Part shown: positions 55,933-63,938 of the stretch, one piece after another
Layout of the letters: every line of letters starts with the position of its first letter
How positions within the stretch are numbered: the stretch's first letter is position 1
Assembly (NCBI RefSeq): GCF_900101685.1
Contig: NZ_FMZZ01000001.1
Span: 992,001-1,056,000 of the forward strand
Reading direction: 5' to 3'
From: Actinokineospora iranica
Lineage (GTDB): Bacteria; Actinomycetota; Actinomycetes; Mycobacteriales; Pseudonocardiaceae
DNA: 64,000 nt
Program-made: the position numbers and the translations under genes
The notes under the pieces: model-generated
The model's database searches: none
What the model was told of the DNA's origin: nothing
The model's input: only the letters and a program-made list of their open reading frames with translations

Positions 55933-56607
55933 TCACCCACGAACCACATCCCCCAACGGCACCCCAGCAAGCCCCCGAACCTCCCGAGCAAGATGCGCCT
56001 GATCCGCGTACCCAGCCGCATAAGCGACATCCCCAAACGCCACCCCCGCCCGCGCCAACCCCAACGCCCGCTGAAACCGCAACACCCGATGCAGCATCTT
56101 CGGCCCATACCCGAACGCCGCCCGAGCCCGCCGGCGCAGCTGCCGCTCACTCATTCCCAACGCATCGGCGATCCCCCGCACACTGCCCCCCTCGGCCGCC
56201 AACCCGCGAATCACCGCGACAACCGGATCAGGAGCGGCAGGCAGAGCAGCCACCAGAACTTCCTGCGCCGCCACCACATCGGAAGCCGACGCCAACCGCT
56301 CCCCCAACTCCGCGGCCCGCGGCCACAGGTCAGCCAACGCCACCCGCGCGTCCCGCAGAGCGTCCGCGGGCACCCCCAGCGCGGTGTCCCCAGGCCGAAA
56401 GCGCAGCCCCACCAGCATCCCCGGCTCACTCACGTGCACCTGCGGCCCGGTGTCCGGCCCAGCCACCCACAGCCGCCCGCTCTCCCGATGCCAGATGACA
56501 TCCACGCAGGCATCAGGCACGATCCGGCTCTCACCAGTCCCCGAGTACTCCCGCGACCACACACAGGCGAGACCCGCCCCCGGCACCCGCCGCTCGCGAT
56601 AAGTCAC
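55933..56607 (-). CDS. AraC-family transcriptional regulator
   Basis: The 224-residue protein starts VTYRERRVPGAGLACVW..., with PDACVDVIW in a DUF6597-like N-terminal sensor domain (1-130), and a C-terminal double HTH (SVRGIADALGMSERQLRRRARAAFGYGPKMLHRVLRFQRAL ... FGDVAYAAGYADQAHLAREVRGLAGVPLGDVV). It is a typical stand-alone AraC activator. The GTG start overlaps a small upstream frame by GTGA. Target genes unknown. Confidence 0.92.
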   Translation of the reverse strand: MTYRERRVPGAGLACVWSREYSGTGESRIVPDACVDVIWHRESGRLWVAGPDTGPQVHVSEPGMLVGLRFRPGDTALGVPADALRDARVALADLWPRAAELGERLASASDVVAAQEVLVAALPAAPDPVVAVIRGLAAEGGSVRGIADALGMSERQLRRRARAAFGYGPKMLHRVLRFQRALGLARAGVAFGDVAYAAGYADQAHLAREVRGLAGVPLGDVVRG

Positions 56608-56726
56608 GCCCCCAGTGTCCCAGCCCGGATCACCCGCCCAGGTTCGTCCACGGCCGTGTAGACCCGGCTGATCTCCTTGCGCACCCCCGCCACCTCCACC
56701 GGGAGCGGGCTAACCAGATCAAGCAT
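56604..56726 (-). CDS. Small ORF coupled to the AraC gene
   Basis: ATG 56726 opens a 40-residue frame (MLDLVSPLPVEVAGVRKEI...GRVIRAGTLGA) whose TGA overlaps the AraC GTG (GTGA). Codon bias fits a real gene, but no strong ribosome site is present. It may be a small translationally coupled protein or the remnant of a longer gene. Unknown. Confidence 0.4.
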   Translation of the reverse strand: MLDLVSPLPVEVAGVRKEISRVYTAVDEPGRVIRAGTLGA

Positions 56727-57034
56727 CAGATTCACTCTGGAACAACCGGGCAGGCGACAGCGTCCTCACCAGCTACCACCCGCAAGCCGTAGCCCTTGAC
56801 CGCACGCTTGCTCGCGCACACCCGCGACCCGCGCAAGAGACAGGCGTAGCTCCCCGAACACACCGGCACGCAGCCGCACCCACCCCCGCCGACCAGATGC
56901 GGGCGCCGCGACCAAGTAGCGACGAAACTGAACGCCGCCGCCACAAGGCAACCGTTTGAACTCGCACGGCAGCGCCGAACCCAAGTCAGCCGACACCTGG
57001 CTTCGGTCATACCTCACTTGTGCCGAAGAACCGG
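56727..57034. other. Region with only weak reading frames
   Basis: Frames on the minus strand here (for example a Cys-rich frame at 56732-57010) lack a family, a clear ribosome site and consistent codon bias, so I do not call a gene. The region follows the AraC remnant on the same strand and may be decayed coding sequence. Confidence 0.4.
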
Positions 57035-57304
57035 CTAGGCAGGGCTGACAGCGGCTTGTTGAATCGTCACAGACGCGGCGCGGTGGTGTGTGGGGACCGT
57101 AGGCACGTGTACCCCGGGCCGTCCTTGCCTTGGTCGGTCGAGTCTCCGAACGGCAGGACGCTCAGGGTTCGCCGCCCAAGTGAGGCGAGGCCGAATCACG
57201 TCCACAGAGGCGTCGGCGGGGGTCCACGGTCGATCTTGCCAGACCAACCCACGAGCGACGGCCGTCTGGAACCGCTCAGACGGCCGTCGCTCGTGGTACG
57301 TCAT
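57035..57304 (-). pseudogene. Likely remnant of an AraC/DUF6597 N-terminal domain
   Basis: The frame starts MTYHERRPSERF and has PADASVDVI at residues 29-37, aligning with VTYRERRVPG and PDACVDVI (31-38) of the intact AraC regulator encoded just downstream. Similarity stops after that and no HTH follows, which fits a truncated, frameshifted duplicate. A perfect 20-bp inverted repeat at 57249-57296 lies in its start and could be an unrelated terminator. Confidence 0.4.
57249..57296 (-). terminator. Perfect 20-bp hairpin
   Basis: CCACGAGCGACGGCCGTCTG (57249-57268) and its exact complement (57277-57296) flank an 8-base loop, 25 bases after the stop codon of the gene at 57321. It suits a terminator for the two minus-strand genes. 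Confidence 0.7.
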
Positions 57305-57320
57305 GTTCCGATTGTTGTAC

Positions 57321-57593
57321 TCATCGGTCGTTAGGGGGTCCCCAGTCGACCGATGAGAAATCGGTTCCCCACTTTTTCGCTTGTTCGACTAGGTCGAACG
57401 TGATGTGCTCGACAGTAATACCGGTGATCAGTTCCCAGTACTCTGCTGAACTCTCAGCGAGCTCCTCACGACGATCCTGGAACTCACTTCGCACTGTGTC
57501 GCTGATTCGGCGCTCGTCCATGACGCTGATCGCCCACAGGACTGTCTGCCTGTCGGGCGTCCACTGCTTTTCGCCATGCGTCATGTCGAACAT
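57321..57593 (-). CDS. Hypothetical protein
   Basis: The 90-residue protein (MFDMTHGEKQWTPDRQTVLWAISVMDERRISDTVRSEF...) is soluble, acidic and helical, with a W-rich C-terminus (KKWGTDFSSVDWGPP). ATG 57593 follows GGAGTTGAG. It lies just downstream of the secreted-protein gene on the same strand. Composition is less GC-biased than neighbours. No family recognised. Confidence 0.6.
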   Translation of the reverse strand: MFDMTHGEKQWTPDRQTVLWAISVMDERRISDTVRSEFQDRREELAESSAEYWELITGITVEHITFDLVEQAKKWGTDFSSVDWGPPNDR

Positions 57594-57609
57594 CTCAACT
57601 CCACACTGG

Positions 57610-58125
57610 CTAGCCGGGATCAACCACATACACCCGGTTGCTGCTCACCGGGTTGGGACCGCTGCCGATCGCACCGGGAGGACCAACGACCTGACCGTCG
57701 ATGTCACCCTGGTAGGTTGCTGATCCACGAACCTTCGTACCACCGACGACCGGTGTGTAATAGGTAGCACTCCCGCCCATGGGAATAGTTTGGGTCTGGT
57801 CCGAGGATGCCCTGGGAACCGTCGGGCCCGCCGCAGGGTTACCCGGGCTACCGCCTGAGACAGAACCGAGACGCCCAAAAATCCGCATCTGAATGGGTGG
57901 GGTATCGCCCTCACAGGCGATACGGGTCTTGAAGATAACGCTTGCGGCTCCCCGCGAGTAGTGCGGATTGTTCAACGTGGCCGAGCAGACGAATGTCCCC
58001 TGCGCGGTGGTCATTCCGAAATGCGTCGTTGTGCTCATGCTCTGTGCACTTGAAGTCGCTCCAGAGGTTGCCAGTATCGCAGACGTGAGAATAACTACAG
58101 CGCCAGCCGAATGAAAAGGCTTCAT
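57610..58125 (-). CDS. Secreted hypothetical protein
   Basis: The 171-residue protein begins MKPFHSAGAVVILTSAILATSGATSSAQS, a signal peptide with cleavage near AQS. The mature region is rich in Thr, Gly and Pro with two Cys (TFVCSA, RIACEG), and beta strands. GGGGGA is six bases before ATG 58125. Composition is richer in A/T than surrounding genes. Unknown family. Confidence 0.7.
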   Translation of the reverse strand: MKPFHSAGAVVILTSAILATSGATSSAQSMSTTTHFGMTTAQGTFVCSATLNNPHYSRGAASVIFKTRIACEGDTPPIQMRIFGRLGSVSGGSPGNPAAGPTVPRASSDQTQTIPMGGSATYYTPVVGGTKVRGSATYQGDIDGQVVGPPGAIGSGPNPVSSNRVYVVDPG

Positions 58126-58425
58126 AAATAATCCCCCATACGTCAATTGCAAACGCGGACTACTGATACTTTATAGCATGGAAACAGCATGTTTGTCATG
58201 CGCGTTACATGTGGGATCGATCGCAATGCGTGAAGACGAGCGCGGGCAAGTGAAGGTTCACCTCCGCGCGTCCCCTCCCAGGTGGTTACACCACCACTCA
58301 CACGTCGTGTGACTTACCGCACGTTATGCCAACTTGGTTGGGTGAGCGTTCTCCATTGCGGGCCAAGTTTCTGTTCACCATCTCGACGTCACGCTGAGTC
58401 CCACTGCGAATCAACGGCACAGAAT
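58126..58425. other. Intergenic region with palindromes
   Basis: No credible gene. It contains the 15-base palindrome TCACACGTCGTGTGA (58298-58312) next to a GGTGGT-TAC-ACCACC hairpin (58281-58295). It should carry the promoter of the secreted-protein gene and the end of the cyclophilin gene. Plus-strand frames here are antisense shadows. Confidence 0.5.
58298..58312. promoter_or_regulatory. 15-base palindrome, operator candidate
   Basis: TCACACG-T-CGTGTGA, perfectly symmetric around one base, in the spacer between the secreted-protein and cyclophilin genes, both on the minus strand. No partner regulator known. Confidence 0.4.
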
Positions 58426-59307
58426 CTAGCTGGCCACAGCGACATCTGTGATCACTACTGGCCTCACCGGCTTGCCTCCTCCGGGAGAGGGATTCATGGA
58501 GCCGTCATGACCTGCTTTCGCGATCGAGTCGACGACCTGTAGGTCTTCGGCCGAGATCGTACCGAACGCTGAGTAGTCAGGCGGCAGTTCGGCGTTGCCG
58601 TAGACGATGAAGAACTGGCTGCCGTTGGTGCCCTTGTTCGTCGCCGGATTCTTGCCCGCGTTGGCCATGGCCAGGATGCCGCGCCCGTACTTGAGTTCGG
58701 GGAAGACTTCGTCATCAAAGGTGTAACCCGGGCCGCCGCTGCCGGTGGCCGTCGGGTCGCCGCATTGAAGAACCTGCAGGCTCTCTGTTGTGGTCATGCG
58801 GTGGCAGGTGGTGTCGTTGAAGTAGCCCTGCTTGGCCAGGCTAAGGAAGCTGTTGACCGTGCATGGGGCGAGTGCGCGGTCGAGCGTCACCTTTACGTTA
58901 CCTGCCGAGGTGGCGATGGTTGCGTCGACAGTGCCCTCAGCGGAGATGCTCGCCGAGGGCGGGGCCTGCACGGGCTTCGAGGCTGGTTTGCCTGAGTCAG
59001 CAGGATACTCGCAGTTCACCTCAGCGGGCAGCGGAGTTGGCCGTTTTGGGGCTGCGGCGAGATCGGTCGGGATGGTCGCCGGAGTTTCGGGGGACGTGTT
59101 CGGCTGGCTCGTCTGGGCTGCGGGGCTCGCCATCGGGTCGTCGCCGATGTTCGCCAACCAGTAGACCAGGCCGACCACCGCCACGACGCCGACGACCGTG
59201 CTCACCACGCCGATGATCCGGCGCTTGCGGGCGCGCTCGGCCCTGTTCGCGAGCTGGCGTTCCAGCTTGCGCTTGGCCGCTTCCCGGCGCTGCTCGTTGC
59301 TCGGCAC
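58426..59307 (-). CDS. Membrane-anchored cyclophilin-type peptidyl-prolyl isomerase
   Basis: The 293-residue protein has a basic N-terminal tail (NEQRREAAKRKLERQLANRAERARKRR), one membrane helix (IIGVVSTVVGVVAVVGLVYWLA), a Pro/Thr linker and a cyclophilin domain with VKVTLDRALAPCTVNSFLSLAKQGYFNDTTCHRM and GTNGSQFFIVYG. Members in actinobacteria are near relA and fold exported proteins. GGGAGGG precedes GTG 59307. Divergent from the hydrolase gene. Confidence 0.94.
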   Translation of the reverse strand: MPSNEQRREAAKRKLERQLANRAERARKRRIIGVVSTVVGVVAVVGLVYWLANIGDDPMASPAAQTSQPNTSPETPATIPTDLAAAPKRPTPLPAEVNCEYPADSGKPASKPVQAPPSASISAEGTVDATIATSAGNVKVTLDRALAPCTVNSFLSLAKQGYFNDTTCHRMTTTESLQVLQCGDPTATGSGGPGYTFDDEVFPELKYGRGILAMANAGKNPATNKGTNGSQFFIVYGNAELPPDYSAFGTISAEDLQVVDSIAKAGHDGSMNPSPGGGKPVRPVVITDVAVAS

Positions 59308-59440
59308 CTGGCACCCTCCCTGACCTGACCTGTTGCTGGCTGGCGCGCAGTCTATGGGGGACCCCGGTAAGAACCGTGTGGTGGTACCGGCCACTAGGCT
59401 GAGAACCGGCAAAGAAAACCCGCCGACCGGAGGTTCACCC

Positions 59441-60148
59441 GTGCTTGTCGTCGGCTTCCCGACTGGGGCCTTCCAGGCCAACTGCTTCCTGATCGCCCCA
59501 GGCGCCGGGGAGCAATGCGTGATCGTCGACCCTGGCCAGGACGCCGAGGAGCCGATCGCGGAGGCGTTGCGCGAACACCGGCTGTCGCCGGTCGCGGTGA
59601 TCCTCACGCACGGCCACCTCGACCACATCTATTCCGTGACCCCGGTCTGCGACGGCAACGACGTGCCCGCGTGGATCCACCCCGAGGACCGCTACATGCT
59701 CAGCGACCCGCTGCGCGGCCTGAGCCGCGAGTCCGCCCAGTTCTTCGGCGGTCTGCAGCTGCGCGAGCCCCAGGAGGTCCGCGAGATGACCGACGGCGCG
59801 GAGCTGGATCTCGCCGGGTTGAAGATGACCGTCGACCACACGCCCGGCCACACTTTGGGCTCGGTCAGCTTCCGGCACGCCACCGACGAGGGCGGCCAGC
59901 TGCTGTTCTCCGGCGACACGCTGTTCGCGGGCTCGATCGGCCGCACCGACCTGCCCGGCGGCTCGATGGCGATGATGACCGAGTCGCTGCGCAAGGTGCT
60001 CGAACTCGACGACGAGACGGTCGTCCTCCCCGGCCACGGCCCGACGACCACCATCGGCCGGGAACGGGTGAGCAACCCGTTCCTCACCGGCTTGGTCGAC
60101 CTCTCCGATCCGGCCGCGGAGCACCGCGGTCGGGGCCGGGGCATCTGA
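59441..60148 (+). CDS. Metallo-beta-lactamase fold hydrolase (glyoxalase II-like)
   Basis: The 235-residue protein shows the zinc motif THGHLDH (H57, H59, D61, H62), VDHTPGHTLGS with another ligand His, and LLFSGDTLFAGSIGRTDLPGG. This is the glyoxalase II/persulfide-dioxygenase-like subgroup. The GTG start at 59441 has GGAGG seven bases upstream. It forms a common pair with cyclophilin in actinobacteria. Confidence 0.94.
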   Translation: MLVVGFPTGAFQANCFLIAPGAGEQCVIVDPGQDAEEPIAEALREHRLSPVAVILTHGHLDHIYSVTPVCDGNDVPAWIHPEDRYMLSDPLRGLSRESAQFFGGLQLREPQEVREMTDGAELDLAGLKMTVDHTPGHTLGSVSFRHATDEGGQLLFSGDTLFAGSIGRTDLPGGSMAMMTESLRKVLELDDETVVLPGHGPTTTIGRERVSNPFLTGLVDLSDPAAEHRGRGRGI

Positions 60149-60150
60149 GC

Positions 60151-60786
60151 ATGACCGAGGACACCCTTCCCGAGCGCATACCGCTGACCCTGGCCGAGCC
60201 GGTCACCCGACGCCGAGGCTGCGTGTCCGCGGGCGTGGCGCTGGTGTTCGGCGCCGCCCTCGGCGGCATCGTCGGCCTGATCGCGGGCCGGTGGCCGGGC
60301 GTGGTCACCGCCGCGGTCGTCGCGGGCGTGCTGATGCTGCTGGCCTGGGCCTCAGGCAGGCGCAAGCTGTGGCTGGAGGGCAGCAGCGTGGTGGCCCGCA
60401 CCATCGGCAGCAAGGCCGTGGACCTGCGCCACGCGGACCGCCTCGAACTGCTGGTCACCGACGTGCGCGGCGTCCGGACGATCGGCCTGCTGGTCGCGCG
60501 GGGCCGCACGACGATCAACCTCTCGCTCGCGGTGTACTCCGGCACCGGCGGCCGCGAGCTGGGCATCCTGGTGCTGCGCAAGCTGGCCGACACGCTCGCG
60601 AGCAGCGAGAACACCTCCGGCCTGGTGTTCTCCCAGCTGCTGGTCGCCCAGCTGCGGGCGGAGGCCAAGGGCGAGGCGGCGCCCGACCGGCCGCTGTTCC
60701 GGCTCGCCTCGGTCGCGCCGGGCGGGCGGCTCGCGCAGCGACTCAAAGCCGACGCGGTGACCCGGTTCGTGGCCTCGCTGGACTGA
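60151..60786 (+). CDS. Hypothetical membrane protein
   Basis: The 211-residue protein has two adjacent helices (VSAGVALVFGAALGGIVGLIAG and VVTAAVVAGVLMLLAWA) and a cytoplasmic domain with conserved-looking RKLWLEGSSVVARTIGSKAVDLRHADRLELLVTDVRGVRTIGLLV. The latter pattern resembles PH-like membrane-associated domains. It starts 2 bases after the hydrolase stop, so is co-transcribed. Function unknown. Confidence 0.78.
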   Translation: MTEDTLPERIPLTLAEPVTRRRGCVSAGVALVFGAALGGIVGLIAGRWPGVVTAAVVAGVLMLLAWASGRRKLWLEGSSVVARTIGSKAVDLRHADRLELLVTDVRGVRTIGLLVARGRTTINLSLAVYSGTGGRELGILVLRKLADTLASSENTSGLVFSQLLVAQLRAEAKGEAAPDRPLFRLASVAPGGRLAQRLKADAVTRFVASLD

Positions 60787-60796
60787 GCGACACCGC

Positions 60797-62059
60797 TCAC
60801 TCCAGCGCGTCGTCGAGCACCGGCTCGCGCACGGCCACGAGCGCGGCCACGGCCGTGGTCACCGGGACCGCGGCCACCAGGCCGATGCTGCCCACCAGGG
60901 TCCGCACGATCTCCTGGGCGATGCTCTGCTGCTGCAAGATCGTGCCCAACCCGACATCGGACAGCGACGAGTACAGCAGCACCGGCAGTGCCGCGCCCGC
61001 GTAGGCCATGACCAGCGTGTTCACCGCCGAGGACACGTGGTCGCGGCCGATCCGCACCCCGGCCGCGTACAGCCGCCGCCAGCCCAGCGCCGGGTTCGCC
61101 GCCCGCAGTTCCCACACCGCGCTCGTCTGGGTCACCGTGACGTCGTCAAGGACGCCGAGCGCGCCGATCACGATCCCGGCCAGCAGCAGCCCTCGGGTGT
61201 CGATGCCGTGGCCGAGCGAGCCGACCAGCGTCGCGGTCTGGTCGTCCAGGCCGGTCAGCCGGGCCGCGGCGCTGAACAGGGCGCTCAGCACGCCGATCAG
61301 GCCCAGGCTGACCATCGTGCCCAAGACCGCGGTGGACGTGCGGGCGGAGAAACCGTGCGTCAGGTAGAGCACCCCGAACATGATCACGCCCGCGGCGGCG
61401 ATCGCCACCAGCAGCGGGTTCTCCCCGCCCAGGATCGCGGGCAGGACGAACAGCAGCAGCACCGCGAAGCTCAGCCCCAGCGCCACCAGCGCCTTGAGGC
61501 CCTGCCACCGGCCCAGCACCAGCACCGCGACCGCGAACAGCCCCGCGAGGACCGCGAGCGGCATCCCCCGCTGGAAGTCGACGATCTGGTACGAGCCGCC
61601 GCTGAGCGGGTCGCCGCCGCTGTAGCCGAGCACCACCTCGTCGCCCACGGCGAAGCGCGGCGTGCTCGGCTCCAGCGGGACGGTCGTGCGGATGTCGCTG
61701 CCAGCGGCGGCGCCGTCGGTCATCTCCACGGTCACGATGAGGCACTGGTCGCCCTCGGTCTCACCCACGCCGCACGGGCCCGCCGCCGCGGTGGTGATCG
61801 TGCCGAGCACGGCCTGCTGGCCCGCCGCCGCGCTGGTGGTGTCGCCGGTCGGGAACAGCAGCACGACGCCGACCACCGCGGCCAGGGCGAAGGGGGCGAG
61901 CAGGAGGGCCAGCAGCCTGCGCACCGGCTGGGACACCGGTCGCGCCGGGCCGTGGTGGTGGCCGTGGCCGTGGCCGTGCCCGGTGGGGAGCGCGTCGTCC
62001 TTGGCGTGCCGTCCGCCGGTCACCCGGGGGATCGGCCGGGTCTCCCAGTCATCCACCAC
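60797..62059 (-). CDS. YibE/F family membrane protein
   Basis: The 420-residue protein has about eight membrane helices and the YibE/F core (VLAGLFAVAVLVLGRWQGLKALVALGLSFAVLLLFVLPAILGGENPLLVAIAAAGVIMFGVLYLTHGFSARTSTAVLGTMVSL, then LDDVTVTQTSAVWEL). The cytoplasmic N-terminus contains ETRPIPRVTGG and a His-rich stretch. An extracytoplasmic domain of about 110 residues with two Cys follows the first helix. Function unknown, possibly transport. Confidence 0.9.
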   Translation of the reverse strand: MVDDWETRPIPRVTGGRHAKDDALPTGHGHGHGHHHGPARPVSQPVRRLLALLLAPFALAAVVGVVLLFPTGDTTSAAAGQQAVLGTITTAAAGPCGVGETEGDQCLIVTVEMTDGAAAGSDIRTTVPLEPSTPRFAVGDEVVLGYSGGDPLSGGSYQIVDFQRGMPLAVLAGLFAVAVLVLGRWQGLKALVALGLSFAVLLLFVLPAILGGENPLLVAIAAAGVIMFGVLYLTHGFSARTSTAVLGTMVSLGLIGVLSALFSAAARLTGLDDQTATLVGSLGHGIDTRGLLLAGIVIGALGVLDDVTVTQTSAVWELRAANPALGWRRLYAAGVRIGRDHVSSAVNTLVMAYAGAALPVLLYSSLSDVGLGTILQQQSIAQEIVRTLVGSIGLVAAVPVTTAVAALVAVREPVLDDALE

Positions 62060-62081
62060 GCCATCCTGTCAGCCGATCCGG

Positions 62082-63167
62082 TCACAGTGGATCGGCGTAG
62101 CGGAAGTGCGCTCTTAAGGTTTCCTCACACGCCCGGATCGCGCGGCGCAGGCGGTGCTCGGGAGAGCCGGTAAGCAGTGTCCACGGCACGCCCCGCGCCC
62201 GCAGGCCGCGGACGAACCGGGCGGTCATCCACGGCCGCAGGTGCTCGCCGTCGCGCCAGCCGTCCTGGTGGAACGGGACCCCGACGTGATCGGTCAGCAG
62301 GTACAGCGCGGGCTTTCCACCGCTGGTGAAGTCGCCGTGCGGGCGGCCGAGGTACCGCTCGCACCAGACGGTCGCCGCCCAGGAGTCGTTGTCGCACACC
62401 AAGATCGGCGTCTCGCCCGCCGCCGCGTCCTCGGCGGCGTCCTGGCGGGCCGCAATGTCGGCGAAGTCACCGAGCGTCCACACCAGATCTTCCGGCGCGG
62501 GCGGCGGGCAGCCAGCCACCCGCGCGATGGCTCGCGCGGCGGCCAGCTTCTCCTCGGTGTGCAGCCTGCCGTGCTCGGGCACCCAGGGCGCCCCGTAGTG
62601 CGCGGCGAGCGCCCGTGACAGCGTGGTCGTGCCGGTCGACTCGGCCCCGATGACGACGACCCGCGCGGCGAGGCCCCGCCGGGTCGGCCGGGCCAGCCTG
62701 TGCCAGTGGGCGAACGGGTCGGCGCGCACCGCAGTGCCGGAGACGGGATAACGCTCGCGGTCAGGGTCTACCGCGACGTGCTTAGCGCCGAGCCGTGCCG
62801 CTAACTCCTGCCCGTAGGACTCGCTGGTGAACACCGCGTCGACCACGGCGCCCGCCGGGTCGCCCTCGGCGATGGCGCGCCGGGCGAGCACGGACCGGAT
62901 CACGCCCATGTGCAGGTCCCACACCGCGTCGTCGCGGTAGTCGACCGGGTGGTCGTCGAGGTCGCCGAGCACGGCGACGCCCGCGTCTGCGGCGTGTTCC
63001 GCGCTGAGCCACCGCACCCGGTCGGCGATGCTCAGCGACTCCACACTGGACCCGAGGACGGCGACCGTGGTCCGCTCGGACTCCCCGGCGGCCGTCCGCA
63101 CCAAGTGGTGGTGGCCCGCGTGCGGCGGGTAGAACTTGCCCAGCACGAGGGCGTGCCGGAATCTCAC
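62082..63167 (-). CDS. nadR: NadR-like bifunctional NMN adenylyltransferase/ribosylnicotinamide kinase
   Basis: The 361-residue protein begins FRHALVLGKFYPPHAGHHHLV (nucleotidyltransferase HxGH) with the later ISGTAVR-like YPVSGTAVRADPFAHW, and a C-terminal P-loop kinase GAESTGTTTLSRAL (about 171-184). It would make NAD from nicotinamide riboside. No HTH is present, so it is not an E. coli-type repressor. GTG 63167 overlaps the pnuC stop (GTGA). Confidence 0.93.
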   Translation of the reverse strand: MRFRHALVLGKFYPPHAGHHHLVRTAAGESERTTVAVLGSSVESLSIADRVRWLSAEHAADAGVAVLGDLDDHPVDYRDDAVWDLHMGVIRSVLARRAIAEGDPAGAVVDAVFTSESYGQELAARLGAKHVAVDPDRERYPVSGTAVRADPFAHWHRLARPTRRGLAARVVVIGAESTGTTTLSRALAAHYGAPWVPEHGRLHTEEKLAAARAIARVAGCPPPAPEDLVWTLGDFADIAARQDAAEDAAAGETPILVCDNDSWAATVWCERYLGRPHGDFTSGGKPALYLLTDHVGVPFHQDGWRDGEHLRPWMTARFVRGLRARGVPWTLLTGSPEHRLRRAIRACEETLRAHFRYADPL

Positions 63168-63817
63168 GCCGCGGCCAGGGCCGGGGTGCGCAGGTCGGCC
63201 CACCAGGCGCGAAGACCCAGCGCGCACAGCGCCATGAAGCCGACATAGAGGATCGCGGTAAGCCACAGGTCCTTGTACGCGTAGAGCGGCACATAGATCA
63301 GGTCGGCGGCGATCCACAACCACCAGCACTCGACCTTCTTGCGCGCCTGGCCCCAGGTGGCCAAGAGAGACAACACAGTGGTCACCGCGTCCGGGAACGG
63401 CACCGTGGAGTCGGTGGCCGCCGCGAGGAGCCACGTGAGCGCGAGGGTGCCCGCGATTCCGATCCCGGCCAGCACCCGCCATTGCCGCGCGGTGGTTCGC
63501 GAGACCGCGAGAGCGCTGTGCCCTTCGCCGCCGCGCCGTTCGCCGCCGCGCAGCCACGCCCACCAGCCGTACACGGCGAGCGCGAGGTACACCGTCTGCA
63601 GCCATGCGTCGGCGTAGATGCCCGCGGTGATGAACAGCGCGAAGAACGCCCCGTTGTTCACGATCCCGATCGGCCAGTTCCACGGGTTCTGCCGAGCAAC
63701 CAGCCACACGCACAGCGCCCCGGTGAGGAACCCGATCACCTCCATCCGCGACGTCGGCGCCCCGAGCAGGGTGAAGGCGGTCGCCCGCAGCGGGTCGAGA
63801 ACCTGATCCAGCGCCAC
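63164..63817 (-). CDS. pnuC: Nicotinamide riboside transporter PnuC
   Basis: The 217-residue protein has about seven membrane helices, and PnuC motifs NPWNWPIGIVNNGAFFALFI and WGQARKKVECWWLWIAADLIYVPLYAYKDLWLTAILY. It moves nicotinamide riboside by facilitated diffusion, trapped by the kinase of NadR. GTG 63817 follows GAAGGG. Forms an operon with nadR. The SOS box is about 100 bases upstream. Confidence 0.95.
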   Translation of the reverse strand: MALDQVLDPLRATAFTLLGAPTSRMEVIGFLTGALCVWLVARQNPWNWPIGIVNNGAFFALFITAGIYADAWLQTVYLALAVYGWWAWLRGGERRGGEGHSALAVSRTTARQWRVLAGIGIAGTLALTWLLAAATDSTVPFPDAVTTVLSLLATWGQARKKVECWWLWIAADLIYVPLYAYKDLWLTAILYVGFMALCALGLRAWWADLRTPALAAA

Positions 63818-63914
63818 GGTGTCGCCCTTCGTCCGATGTCGCCTGAGCCTACGAAACGCCGTTCGTCTCGTCGCTCGGCCGTTCGTCGCAAGCCGTGGCC
63901 GAACCGGTTGCACG

Positions 63915-63938
63915 CCAGTCGAACATGTGTTCGACTGG
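63915..63938. promoter_or_regulatory. SOS box (LexA-binding site)
   Basis: The core TCGAACATGTGTTCGA (63919-63934) fits the actinobacterial LexA consensus TCGAAC-N4-GTTCGA exactly, and the symmetry extends four bases on each side to 63915-63938. It lies 98 bases upstream of pnuC and close to the right edge. It most likely controls a plus-strand gene just outside the window, possibly lexA itself or another DNA-damage gene, as pnuC is not a usual SOS gene. Confidence 0.8.

Noticed and set aside
56732-57010. Cys-rich 92-residue minus-strand frame
   Set aside because: No signal peptide, family or ribosome site; Cys pattern not similar to known bacteriocins or metal-binding proteins.
57381-57405. 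Possible second SOS box (TCGAAC near 57393)
   Set aside because: The second half-site does not match GTTCGA at the right spacing and it lies in coding sequence.
58282-58542. 86-residue plus-strand frame
   Set aside because: Antisense to the cyclophilin end and composed of random-looking sequence.
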